Assembly: GCA_015680685.1 (NCBI GenBank)
Contig: MNCI01000986.1
Span: forward strand, 30,177 to 73,229
Origin: Gnetum montanum
Taxonomy: Eukaryota; Streptophyta; Gnetopsida; Gnetales; Gnetaceae
Length of the DNA stretch: 43,053 bases
Direction: 5' to 3'
Every line of letters starts with the position of its first letter. Positions within the stretch are counted from its first letter, which is position 1. A program made the translations under genes and the position numbers. The notes beneath the pieces are model-generated. The model was not told the origin of the DNA, ran no database searches, and saw only the letters and a program-made list of their open reading frames with translations. Below are positions 21,152 through 32,059 of this stretch, one piece after another.

Positions 21152-22060
21152 AAGAAGATGCTGCTAAATGTGGTCAATAGATGGCCAACAACCTTTGCTT
21201 GGTCATATCCTAAACTCATAAGGATTGATCCTAGGATACGCTAGCATCATATCTACACTGATTCGGCCATGAAGATGTGTAGTGGTGATTGAACTCCAAA
21301 TTGAAACAAATTGTCAAAAAGGAAATTGAACAACTTCTCAAGGTAGGGTTTATCTATCCCATTGTGGATAGTGAGTGGGTTAGCCCACTCGTGATTATGC
21401 CAAAGAAAGATGGCAAGTAGCAGGTCTACATTAGCTTTCGACTATTAAATATGGCAACATTCAAGGATCACTTTCCATTGCCATTTGTGGATCAAGTGTT
21501 AGATACTATATCTAGGCATTGCTATGACAGTTTTTTGGAAGGTTATAGTGGCTATAACGAAATCCACATTGCGCTAGAGGGTTAGGCCAAAACAACATTC
21601 ATGAGCTCCTAGGGGACTTTTGTATATTGAAAGATGCCTTTTGGTGTGTGCAATGCTCCTAAAACATTCAAATGCTTGGTCTTGATCATTTTTCAACAAT
21701 AAATTGGTTGCGGGATGGAAGTCTTCATGGATGACTTCTTCACCTATGACACTACATTTGAGCAAGCCTTGGACCTCCTTAAGCAAGTGCTTAAAAGGTG
21801 TGGAGATGAATCTTCAACTTAATTGGAAGAAGAGCCATCTGATGGTTTAGGAGGGCATTGTACTGGGGCATAGAATTTCTTAGGTAGGGATTAAAGTGGA
21901 CCTTGAAAAGATAAGGGTCATCCAAGGAATGAGTCACCAACTAGAAATCGTTAAATATGTTTAGTCATTCCTTGGATACATTGGCTATTACCAATGATTC
22001 ATAGAAAATTTCTCTAAGATAGCAAAATTGTTGGTCAAGGTAACAAACAAAGATGCTCCA
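21152..22060 (+). pseudogene. Element B reverse transcriptase, catalytic MDD kept
   Basis: The region shows KKEIEQLLKVGFIYPIVDSE, WVSPLVIMPKK, FRLLNMATFKDHFPLPFVDQ, MPFGVCNAPKTF and the active-site block VFMDDFFTY (MDD codons 21727-21735). LNWKKSHLM, GIVLGH and FLGYIGYY follow towards 22000. Stops and shifts break it, including TAG for Trp in the GKWR motif. Confidence 0.85.
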
Positions 22061-22560
22061 TTCATCTGGACCAAGGAATATAAAAATGTATTCTAAATCC
22101 TTAAGTAGAAGCTCATAGAGACACCAATTCTACGAGCACCTGACTGGTGTAGACCATTTTATATAATGACAGATGCCTGAAATTATGCTTTGGGAGTCAT
22201 GCTTATGTAGTTGGATGACAAGTAATGTCCATATTACATCCACTGTGCAAGTTGAAGCATTGTGGATGCATAGTTGAATTACATCACAATAGAGAAAGAA
22301 CTAATGGCAGTGATGTACACTCTAGAGAAGTTTAGGCACTATGTGCTTGGATACAAAGTGTTTATGCACATTGATCACAGTGCCATTCGCTTCCTCATGA
22401 ACAAGCCAATGGTAAATCCTTGTGTCATACAGTGGCTAGTGATCTTGTTGGAGTTTGATCTTACAATTGTAGATCAAAAGGAAACTAAAAATGTGATCAC
22501 TGACCACTTGTATTGGTTGCAATGGGACAACAAAGAGGAAGAAAAACTACTATTTGATTA
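22061..22560 (+). pseudogene. Element B RNase H
   Basis: The clear part (22274-22560) encodes MNYITIEKELMAVMYTLEKF, HYVLGYKVFMHIDHSAIRFL, VIQWLVILLEFDL and NVITDHLYWLQW. The first ~200 bases hold ETPILRAPDW...DASNYALGVML-like fragments in broken frames. It leads into the integrase region through a short tether. Confidence 0.84.
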
Positions 22561-23005
22561 GTTTTCTAATGAACTCCTCTTTTTTGGGGCTATAATTAAA
22601 CAATTTCCCATTGAGCCTAAATGGTATGATGACATTCTCACCTATCTTCTTACTCAAGAAATGCCACAAGAGTTGGATCGTCGAAAGAAACAACAATTTC
22701 TTCAATAGGTGAAAGACTTCATAGAGATCAATGAGCACCTCTACAAGGTGTGTGCAGATGGCTTGGTTCGTTGATGTGTTCTTGATGTTGATCAACTACA
22801 CATTCTCCAGGAGTCTTATGAGGGTCCTTGTGGAGGCCATTATGCTAGGAGATGCATGACCATTAAGATCTTGATGGTAACATATTACTCTCCAACACTT
22901 TTTAGGGACACTCACCAATTTGTTAGCTCTTGTGGATGTTGCCAACACGATCGATGAGTGTTAAAATGTCACATCAACATGCCTCCATCAACAAGAGCCT
23001 ATTTA
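22561..23005 (+). pseudogene. Element B integrase N-terminal part, truncated
   Basis: The tether (PKWYDDILTYLLTQE) and zinc region are present: HLYKVCADGLVR, then ESYEGPCGGHYARRCM, where the first zinc His is Tyr and the second is kept, and SSCGCCQH with both Cys. Homology with C and D fades at about 23005, before the first catalytic Asp. The LTR of C starts at about 23006, so the rest of the integrase is expected on the far side of C. Confidence 0.82.
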
Positions 23006-23882
23006 TGTGGTGTTGCTTAGTCGACAGGGCCACATTGACATAGCATTTGCTATGTCTATGGGGTCCTATCAATGTAGTCCTATAGCAAAAACTATAAATA
23101 CGAGCTTCCAACCATGTTTATGAGCATTTTTTCAAGTCATAGTAGTAGCAGAGCTCTTGTAGTTTTTCCATTTGAAAGTTAGAATATTTTTCTGAGTTTC
23201 CATAGAAGGAGTCAAAAGGTGTTTGGATCTTTATTCGAGCACTATTGTATCTGAACCACACCAGTGTGTATGGCAATAAAGATGAGCTTCTTGATAAACC
23301 TTGGAGCACTTAGAATAGATTAATGATTTATTTATGCATTTATTATTTTCATTAACTATATCATTAATTAAGCTAGATTAGACTTCCAGTGATTAGTTGA
23401 TTAATTAAGCTAAATAGTTTAAACACATAAGTATGACTGCTTCGAGGATAAACATGTATTCACTTGGTAATACCAATAGCATTACTGCTTGGTGTGCCCA
23501 GTAGCATAGCGCTTGGTAACCCAGCAGTGGATACATGGGTTTAGGACATGTAAGGAAAGTGGGACCAGATTCTTATGTTAGGACTAGGAGATTAGTTAGT
23601 TAGTTAAATTAAATTAGTTATTAAATTACTTTATCTCTTTCTTTATGCATCAAAGAACATAAAACACAAAACAATAAAAATCATATGCCTTGATTACATT
23701 TAACCATACCATGTGCATCACAAGTGTAATTTGGAAGACAATGAATGACTAGTAGGGCAAGGTTCACTTCCTAGAAGACTACTGTACTAGAAATTGTAGA
23801 GTTCGTGCAATTCGATCGGATCACACATGAACACTTTGTGATTCATATGGTTGGGCATTGGGGTACCTTCAACTGCTCATCA
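23006..23882 (+). repeat. Element C 5' LTR, about 877 bp
   Basis: The 3' boundary is firm: CTCATCA at 23876-23882 followed by T and the PBS. The 5' boundary at TGTGGTGTTGC (23006) is set by where B's integrase homology ends and by LTR length, so it is approximate. TATAAATA lies at 23093-23100 and AATAAA at 23275-23280. U3 differs from A, B and D, lacking the GATATC series. U5 has three CTTGGTxxxCCxAxxAGCA units (about 23461-23530). Confidence 0.8.
23227..23283 (+). promoter_or_regulatory. Predicted poly(A)-signal hairpin, LTR of C
   Basis: ATCTTTATT (23227-23235) pairs perfectly with AATAAAGAT (23275-23283) across 39 bases. A small inner stem CACAC/GTGTG is possible at about 23258-23269. Confidence 0.55.
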
Positions 23883-23883
23883 T

Positions 23884-23901
23884 TGGTGCCATTACTGGGG
23901 A
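23884..23901 (+). promoter_or_regulatory. Primer binding site of element C (tRNA-Asp type)
   Basis: TGGTGCCATTACTGGGGA lies one base after the LTR. It has four differences from the tRNA-Asp complement, all transitions. Confidence 0.85.
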
Positions 23902-24031
23902 CTTTGTTGTTGAAATGTGTGCTACCTAGGATTAGTAAACATTATTAATATCATTGGATGAACCCCAAGGTCAACATTATTCTTGAATTATAAAATTACA
24001 AAAGTACACTAAATATTTTATTTGTTGCAAA

Positions 24032-26500
24032 ATGTATTCTTCTTCTCATAGGCTTGATGATGTTAAACCATCGATCCCATAGGAGTGCAAAGTGGTATAT
24101 ACTCATCTAGATGAGTATATACTTAACTTCACCTTCATCCTACATCAGGATGAGCAACTGTGATAGCATGACATGGAAGGCAACGTTGTAATGCCTCCTG
24201 ATCGACCTATGCCCATGATGCTACTTCAGAATGTTAAGAAGTTGGGCATTCACAATCTTCAAGAAGAATATGTTATGCATGACTACAACTATTGGGACTA
24301 CCATCCCACTGAAACACAATGTAGGAGAGATTGACACTAGGAGAAGCATCATGAGGTTGTGAAGGAAAATAATTCACTAATCCCTTGTTCCTACTAAACT
24401 AAGATGGCAATGAGAACCCTTTCTTTGAGGGCTCTCAACATGAAAATTCTCCACCATTGATGATGGGGGCACAACCTTGAATTTGTGGTCAACAATCAAT
24501 AATCTAGGTTTAAGAAAAGATGGCAAAATAATAAGACAAGTGTCAAAATAATAAGACAATTGATGAATGTGGCCATGATAATAGAAGGGAAATTGGTAGA
24601 AATCATGGTGGTGGTAGTCCTCCTCCTTCTTTTCTCTCTTCATTTGCATCCTTTTCTTCTTCTTCTTTTGATTCTGAAAGATGCCATAGAAGGAACAACC
24701 GTGGTGGAGGTGATCAATAAGACCATAATGAATGGAGGGGTAATAGAGGACATCATCGACGACAATGAAATCATGATGATGATGAGCCTTTGTTGGCAAA
24801 TCGAAGCATGATTAACATTGTAGAGGCAGTTAAGATCCAAACTAGGCATGTGAAAGATAGTTGGATTAAGTGCTTAGACATGCACAATATCCTAAGATTT
24901 GAGGGGGGATATAACTATGATCCGTAGACACATCTACAAGCTTTCCACGATGCCTGTGCCTTGTAGAACATTAAAAATGGTTGGAAAAAACTCAAGCTCT
25001 TCCCCAAGACACTCATTAAGGAAGCAGAAAGCTGGTACTGGTCCTTAGAGCTAGAATCCATTCATAGATTGAGTATCATGCTGGAACTATTTAATGAAAA
25101 ATACTAGATGTACTCTAGAGTGTTTAATTTGAGAAGGCAAATCCAAGGTTGGAGACAAGGAAGACATGAACCCTTTGATGCTGTCATGGATAGATATTAT
25201 TTACTTTTACACTGATGCCTTGGCCATGGTTATTCTCAGAAGGAATAACTCCCCCACATCATAGATGGGCTTAGAGTAGAAACCAGAAGAACTCTTGGGG
25301 TTTATGCCCAAGGGAGATTATCCGAATTAAGACATCATTAGATATAAAGGATAATAGAGTAGGTAGTAAAAGAAGTAGGTGAGTTGCAAAAAAGGGAAAG
25401 TGTAAAAGAATATAATAGAAACCCTTCCATCAGGAAAAGGGAGGTTCGATACTGTGACGAGGAGGAGTCAACTTGATGAAGTGGTGAATAGGAAAACCTT
25501 GCCCATCCAAAAATATGTTTCTAATATTTCAGCAAAGGTTGATAAACTATGGGATTATTTGGATGAAAAATTCCAAACTGCTATGAAGATTGCTAAAGAA
25601 TCCAAAGAGTAGAATAGTGATTGTAATCATAGGAGGCAGAAAGAAGCTAAATGTGCCTACCAAAGAGGTCGGGCAAAGTTATTGTAGTAGAAGAAGTTGT
25701 GGAGATAGAATTTGAAGATGATGGTGGATGTGACATTTGTCAATATGACCATCTTAAGGGATGTTGTCTTGTGGTGTCACACTTACAAGAGTCTGGGGTA
25801 TATGCGCTAAATCCACTACTAGTAAGGAGGCAAGCACCTAGACAATTGCCTTATCCTCAAGGAAATCCAAGGTAGTTCCATTAGTAACAACATGCTTACT
25901 ATCTAAGTGGAGCTCCACCACAACCAAATGAACAATATCAATAGTGGCACTAACCATAGTTGTGGGGAATGCCATCATCAAGATAGTAGTACCCTTATAG
26001 GAAACCAGATGCATATGGGCATTATGTTCAACAACACATCTCTCAACAAAGCTATATAAGCCATGCTTCGTTCTAGCATCACGATTATCCTTCAGAATAT
26101 TATGAAACTTATTCACCATCTACTTAAGGGAAACACCCATGTTCATACCACCCTTTGCATCTATCTACACACATCCATCTACCCTCAACCTAGTTACCTC
26201 TTACTCCATCTATGCAGGGAAAAATTCCCCACAGCCACAACAACGAAATGCTACGAGGGTTGTACATTCACAATTAGCCTTCCAGTTGAGTAGTTTGGAT
26301 AATTGATCTAGGAAATAACCCTTTTTTTGACCCAAAATTCCTTCCAATCCCTCAAAACTTAATGCAGTTGGTTTCCCTATATCCTTAACACCCTCATCCT
26401 CTGCATCAAACACATTCAAGTGCTCTTCAAACTAAATGTCACCTCAGATATACACTGTGATGTTAACTCATGTTGTTTATGATTAGATCAAGGATGATAA
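24032..26500 (+). pseudogene. Element C gag
   Basis: The start is ATG at 24032 (MYSSSHRLDD), followed by a shortened CKVVYTHLDEYILNF and adjacent TGA and TAG codons at the place where D also has TAG. The core domain lies at about 24890-25260 with LRFEGGYNYD, LFPKTLIKEAESWYW and RVFNLRRQIQGWRQG. The second half has EYNRNPSIRKREVRYCD, VNRKTLPIQ and the knuckle at 25729-25767 (CDICQYDHLKGCC), then VSHLQESGVYALNPLL. The Pro/Tyr-rich tail ends by ~26250. Many stops. Confidence 0.8.
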
Positions 26501-26990
26501 CCTTTCCATGAAGAGATCTAATCTGGGAAGTCCTCTCATTTACTTATAGATCGTTGGACATGAACCATGCAAGGCTCTTTTTGATTCTGGTTTTAGTGTC
26601 AATTTCATCTCCTATGACATGTACAAGGCTTGGAACCTATTGCCTATCAAGAAGAGAAACATTTGTTTGGAAATGGTAGACTAGTCAATCACTGTCCCTT
26701 TGGAACTAGTGGAGGACATCGTGACCACGATTTGTGGGTGGTCCTATCCTACTAATTTTCTAGTGATCAACGTAGAAAAATGTAAAGGTGTCTTTCCCAT
26801 GATTATGGGAAGGGCTTGGTTAAGCACAGTTGATGCACAAATGGGCATAAGGGACCTCTCCTTGAAAATATCCAAGGAGAACGAATTTCAACGAATAGAG
26901 AAGAAGTGTGTTCCATGCATCACAGATGATGATAACAGGTGCAATTGCATGAATAAAATCTAGTCCATTAAAAGTAAATACATTAAAGCA
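26501..26990 (+). pseudogene. Element C aspartic protease
   Basis: DNA at about 26565-26640 encodes CKALFDSGFSVNFISYDMY, so the catalytic DSG is kept. The longest open part (26700-26963) has ELVEDIVTTICGWSYPTNFL, VFPMIMGRAWLSTVDAQMG, SLKISKENEFQRIEKKCVPC and NRCNC. A TAG sits at 26682 between the two halves where the family has Gln (DQSIT). Confidence 0.84.
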
Positions 26991-27029
26991 TGTAGTTAGT
27001 GTGCATATGAAATTGATATTCAGTGGTGC

Positions 27030-27333
27030 TTGTATGCAACAGCTATAAAATACGAGGGCACCCAGTGGCTAATAGCTAACTCTGACAATAGCACACTATG
27101 CATGGAACCTACTGAGCACTTAACATGTGCCTATGTCGAAAGCATGGATGAACTTGAGCAAGTTCATCACCAACTCTTTGATGAGGAAGAAGATGATGAT
27201 ACCTATTGGGAAGATGATGAGCCCCTAGAGTTAAAATCTCTACTAGCTAGCATGGAGTATGCATTTCTAAATAATTATAAGTCGATTATAATTAATGCAA
27301 ATCTTGCTCTCGAACAAAAAGATAAGTTATTGT
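27030..27333 (+). pseudogene. Element C protease-RT linker
   Basis: It encodes MDELEQVHHQLFDEEEDDD, then PLELKSLLASMEYAFLNNYK and NANLALEQKDKLL before a single N at 27334. An extra acidic run (EEEDDD) distinguishes it. The final 227 bases (27107-27333) recur in exact inverted orientation at 27874-28100. Confidence 0.78.
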
Positions 27334-28246
27334 NGCTACCAATTTGCTATTGAAAAATACTAAAGACCAAACATTGAAATGTTGCAAGGGCATTGCACAG
27401 ACTGAATGACNGAAGCCAAGAAGGTAGTCACAGTGGCAACTAAACCCCAAATTGAAGTAGATCATCAAGGAGGAAATAGAACAATTCCTCAAGATAAGGT
27501 TCATCTATCCCATCGTGGATAGTGAGTGAGTTAGCTCACTNTACAAATGGCAATGGAAAATAATCTTTAAATGTTGCCATATTCAATAGCCTAAAGTTGA
27601 TGTAAACCCACCACTTTCTACCTTTCTTTGGCATAATTACGAGTGAGCTAACTCACTCACTATCCACGATGGGATAGATGAACCTTACCTTGAGGAATTG
27701 TTCTATTTCCTCCTTGATGATCTACTTCAATTTGGGGTTTAGTTGCCACTGTGACTACCTTCTTGGCTTTATGGCTATGTCAATGTAGATACAATGCTAA
27801 CATATCCTTGGGTCGATTCTAGTTAGTTTGGGATATGACCAAGCGAAGGTTGTTGGTCATTTGTTGACCACATACAATAACTTATCTTTTTGTTCGAGAG
27901 CAAGATTTGCATTAATTATAATCGACTTATAATTATTTAGAAATGCATACTCCATGCTAGCTAGTAGAGATTTTAACTCTAGGGGCTCATCATCTTCCCA
28001 ATAGGTATCATCATCTTCTTCCTCATCAAAGAGTTGGTGATGAACTTGCTCAAGTTCATCCATGCTTTCGACATAGGCACATGTTAAGTGCTCAGTAGGT
28101 GAAACACCGTGAAAATTACGGGTCGGTCTCAGGCGAAGACTCGTGGTTTGAACAGGAGCGCGCCTCAAATTTGTCTAAGGACAAGTTTACGCTCTATCAC
28201 GCACGGCAGCGTGATGAGCGTAATAAGCTCCGAAGACAAGTCAAAN
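27334..28246. other. Mis-assembled reverse transcriptase region of C
   Basis: Four single Ns (27334, 27411, 27541, 28246) delimit three pieces. 27335-27410, read in reverse, holds an LCNAxATFQ-like RT motif, so it is flipped. 27412-27540 reads forward (KEEIEQFLKIRFIYPIVDSE-like). 27542-28100 is flipped and, in reverse, runs from the linker through the first RT block; it includes reverse complements of 27107-27333 and 27413-27540. The catalytic MDD block is absent. This is best explained by unmerged, wrongly oriented contigs, not biology. Confidence 0.88.
28101..28245 (+). other. CpG-rich open segment of unknown, possibly foreign, origin
   Basis: This 145-base segment sits between the end of the inverted RT contig and the N at 28246 and has no counterpart in A, B or D. 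It contains about 13 CpG dinucleotides, while its surroundings are CpG-poor. One frame is open throughout and encodes a charged stretch including ENYGSVSGEDSWFEQERAS and LYHARQRDERNKLRRQ. I do not recognise the protein. Contamination, a chimeric read or an unrelated insertion are all possible. Confidence 0.5.
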
Positions 28247-28780
28247 AATTCTACGAGCACCAAATTGGTCCAAACCATTTCATTTAATGATGGATGTAGC
28301 TAATTATGCCTTGGAAGCCGTGCTTATGTAATTGGATGATAAGAAACATTCATATTACATCCACTGCACAAGCTGAAGCATTGTGGGTGCATAATTGAAT
28401 TACACCATCATAGACAAAGGACTGATGATGGTGTTGTATGCTCTAAAAAGGTTCAGGCACTATGTGCTTGGATACAAAGTATTTGTGCATATAGATCATA
28501 GTGCAATTTGCTTCCTAATGAATAAGCCAATGATGAGCCCCCGTATCATATGGTGGCTTGTGATCTTGTAGGAATTTGATCTTACAATGGTAGATTGGAA
28601 AGGAACTAAGAATGTGGTCACTGACCACCTTTCTTGGTTATTATGGAATAATAAGGAGGAGGACAGCCTACTCTCTAATCAATTTCCAGATGAACTCCTC
28701 TTTACGGGAATAATAAATGACCAAGTGCCCCCTGAACCAAAATGGTATGATGGCATCCTTTCTTACCTTCTTAATTAATA
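28247..28780 (+). pseudogene. Element C RNase H
   Basis: The start matches B from AATTCTACGAGCACC. ALKRFRHYVLGYKVFVHIDH, CFLMNKPMMSP, TKNVVTDHLSWLLW and PKWYDGILSYLLN are readable, with 28587-28778 open. The sequence runs into the integrase tether. Stops include TAG at IL*EFDL where others have a Leu-Gln-Glu series. Confidence 0.83.
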
Positions 28781-29990
28781 AATGCCATAAGATCTAGATC
28801 ATAGAAAGAAATAACAATTTCTTCATTGAGCAAAGTACTTCATGGAAATCAATGGATACCTTTACAAGGTGTGCGCTGATGGCCTAGTCCATTGGTGTGT
28901 CCCTGATGTGGATCAACTATGCATTTTCCAAGATGCTCATGAAGGCCCTTGTGGAGGAAACTATGCAAGGAGATGCATGGCCACAAAAATATTTATGGTA
29001 GGAGACTATTGGTCTATTGGTCTACAATCTTTAGGGATGCCCATTAATTTGTCCAATCTTGTGAATGCTATCAAAGAGATGGTGGGATAACCGTGCGAAT
29101 GGAGGGTTCTCATTAGTGGATTCAACCACTAGAGCCCTTTGAAATATGGGGCATAGACTTCATGGATCCCATCACACCCATGTCAAATGGAAAGGTGTAT
29201 ATCATTGTAACAATTGACTACTACACCAAATGGACAGAAGCAATAGCCATCACTGATTCTACATCATCCACTGCTACTCGATTTGTACAACGAAATGTTG
29301 TAAATAGAATTGGGATGCCATGTGCACTGATTTGTGAAAATGGAACCCATTTTACAAGTGCCAATTTTCGAAAGTTGATGCAACGCTTAGGGGTTGAACA
29401 TAAATTAACAACACCCTATCACCCCCAAGCCAATGGTCAAGTAGAGGTAACTAACAAGGAGATCACAAAGATTCTAATAAGAACCATTAGCAAATATAGG
29501 AGAGACTAGAGCATAAAACTCAAAGATGCCCTTTTAGCCTACCACTCAACATGGAAAATATCTATTGGCTACTCTTCCTATGAGTTAGTGTATGGAAAAC
29601 TTCCAATGCTCCCAATTCAATCTGAGCTTCGTACACTCTCAACAGCTTGTGAATTGAATTTTGACGTAAGTCTAGCACAAAAAGAAAGATTGATCAACCT
29701 TAACATGCTAAATGAAAATTGATTAGTAGCCCTATGTTTGAATGAAGGGCATAAGTTGTTCAACAAACAACAACATAACCTTAGAATATGGAAAGTGAAA
29801 TTTCAACTAGAAGATAAGGTTCTTTACTAGAATCCCACACACGTACCTTAGAAAACCAAATTCCAAATGTTGTGAAAGGGACATTATATAATTGAAAAAA
29901 CCTTTCCTTCTAGGGCCATGACCATATACAAAACTAAGTGCCCACATAAAAAGTAGTTGGTCAACATCCAACAAGTAAAGCTTTTCCATG
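28781..29990 (+). pseudogene. Element C integrase, second catalytic Asp replaced
   Basis: The N-terminal zinc region (28842-29090) has DAHEGPCGGNYARR, with the second His changed to Asn, and no Cys pair. The catalytic core (29162-29509) is open for 115 codons: VTIDYYTKWTEA keeps the first Asp, ICENGTHF has Glu where SDNGTHF is expected, and ANGQVEVTN keeps the Glu. The C-terminal part has AYHSTWKISIGYSSYELVYG and then decays to about 29990. No chromodomain was seen. Confidence 0.85.
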
Positions 29991-32059
29991 AGCCCAAGTA
30001 AGCTAGTGCAACAAATACCTTAACAGATGGACAACCACACTTGATTTTTTAGATCTTCTCCTTCCAACTTTGTCATGGGGGAGATGGCCATTCATGCTAA
30101 TCATCATATGGCTTCTTAGTTTTTCTATTTTTTGTTTTCCACATTTTTGATTTTGCAAGTTATTTATTTTACAACTTTTTGATTTTCAAAATATTTTCTA
30201 TTTTTACACCTTTTTTGTTTTACACCATCGTTAGTACATTTGAACATTTATCGAATATTTTACACTTTCTTATATATTTTACCTTGTTTGGTTTGAGTGT
30301 GATATTCAAATTTTTTCTAATAAACATACTTTGTGCCAATAGGACACAGTGGTGCTGTAGTTGTTACTAATGGTGATTTGTCCTTAATGTGTGGTTTGCG
30401 AATGTCTAATTTCTATTTTTGAATTTTTTTACCAATGGCTTAGTCATGGTTTCTTTTTCATGGAATAGCCAATGAGTCCAAAATATCCACCCATTCACAA
30501 ACTCTTTGGTTTTCCTTATTTTGGAACTTTGAGGTCCTTTTTCATTAAATCAACTTTTAATAAATTCATGACCTTGGTAGTTTCTGGAATTGGGAAGGAT
30601 TCAAAGGTTTGTACAGGGTGTGACTTCAAGGGGACTCAATAATCTTTGTACTCTTTTACTTACTTGGGTGCTTGAGTGTTTTCATTGACTTCTTATTGTT
30701 CCATTTCGACCAATAAAAGAAAGTTAAATAAAGTCTGTGCATAGTGTGGTTTCTATTTAAAAAGAAAAAAAAAAGAAAAAGAAAAAGAAAGAAAAATAAA
30801 AAAAACAAAAATGAAATAAAAAAAACATGATGGGAATTCAAAGCACACCCCTTAGATAAATAAATAGGCTACAAGCACTAGTTATGGGGCTAGAAAGACA
30901 TCTTAGCCATGCTTAAAAGTCTCCTCTAACTAAGGCCCTCTCTTACTTTCTACTTCTCTTTTCTTCTCTTTATGGAATGGTGGTTGTTTTATGGGAGCAC
31001 TCTTATGTCTTGAGGGGGTGGATCAGTCTTATAGTGGTAGTGTGAAGTCACTAAAAAAAGGTTGGTCTTGGTTTGGACTAAGGATGGATCTTCTCAGGTC
31101 ATTTNCGGAAGATTCTACCTAAGAATTCAAATACGTCAAACCAAGACATGANATCAACCATTAATCACCTATGGGACCCACGAATTCCTTAGGTTGAGGT
31201 TATGCAAGGGTAAACAAGGCATGTGCCTACTATGGGAAGGACCTACTTGCATATCCCTTGGTTGGGTTTTTTAAGTACCTTATCCTTAGACATTCTTACA
31301 ATCCAAATCTTTCATACATCCATCTTTTGCACTAAACCATGTGCTCCTTTACATATTTTGTTCATTAAACATATTCTCCATCAAATTTTTCAATTTTTGA
31401 GCTTTCAAAGATCCTTTTCAATGATTTCTTGAAATGGTTGGCTTTTCTGGTATTTCATGGATCCCAACTTCATTGAAAAATTCTTTATATTTTTTGAGAT
31501 ATTCAAGTTTTAAAATTTTGTCTATGGGCCCCATATATGGGGCCTTACTGATGGAGTGGACCCATATACGAGGCCTCATATATAGGGCCTTATCAACATA
31601 AGGGAAAAATTTTAGATATATGTGCAACCCCACTTTGAAAATTTTACATTTTCTCACAAACACCAAGGGAGTTTTTCAAATTTTGAAAGCCCAGAACCTT
31701 CTAGATCCTATAAATTACAAATTTTTTATCTAAATCACTTAATTATTTGACCCTGCAGCTACTGAAAGTAAGCTCTTTGTCATGGGGGCCACACATGTAC
31801 CATTTTTGATAAAATTTTTTTTGCCATTTTTCTAACACCCACAAAGGTTTAATTGAAAAAATCAACTGTTAAATGCTAAATTACAATAGTTAAACCTTTC
31901 CAACGAGTTTCAGTGACTATTATAATTAATAATTAATAAAATAATCAATCTACCATGGTCCAACCTTAGACAAAGTGTAACTAACTAACAATAGAAGGTA
32001 TTTAAAACTTTAAAGTTACACATTATAATTACTAATCTATGGATGTGTTGTAACTATAG
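29991..32059 (+). other. Element C post-pol noncoding region
   Basis: It starts with CTCCTTCCAACTTTGTCATGGGGGAGATGG (motif core 30074-30083) and a T-rich stretch of TTTTTTGTTTTACAC-like units (30120-30300) ending near ACACCATCGTTAGTAC. A purine-rich A/G run occupies about 30760-30825. AATTCAAAGCACACCCCTTAGA (~30835) and CTAACTAAGGCCCT (~30926) are shared with D. A second CATGGGGGCC lies at 31781-31790. Ns at 31105 and 31152 bracket a 46-base piece that matches A only in the opposite orientation, so it is probably flipped. No gene was seen. Confidence 0.65.

Larger units (their letters stand above)
16674..23005 (+). mobile_element. Element B: Athila-type element, 3' truncated by C
   Basis: This plus-strand copy has a 5' LTR, tRNA-Asp PBS, gag, protease, linker, RT, RNase H and the start of integrase. 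It stops at about 23005, inside the integrase, exactly where the LTR of element C begins. The catalytic core of integrase, the post-pol region and the 3' LTR are missing from the window. Insertion of C into B explains this without a deletion. Frames are broken by many TAG/TAA codons and shifts, though protease DSG and RT MDD survive. Confidence 0.88.

Noticed and set aside
24377-24849. Overlapping ORFs on both strands in the C gag region
   Set aside because: They are alternative frames of the same GAT/CAT-rich gag segment; no independent gene evidence.
27857-28168. Minus-strand 103-codon ORF identical to the C linker
   Set aside because: It is the inverted contig duplicate of 27107-27333 with an unrelated CpG-rich end attached, not an antisense gene.
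30656-30841. Phe-rich minus-strand ORF resembling a membrane protein
   Set aside because: It is a translation of the A/G-rich simple tract at 30760-30825; low complexity only.
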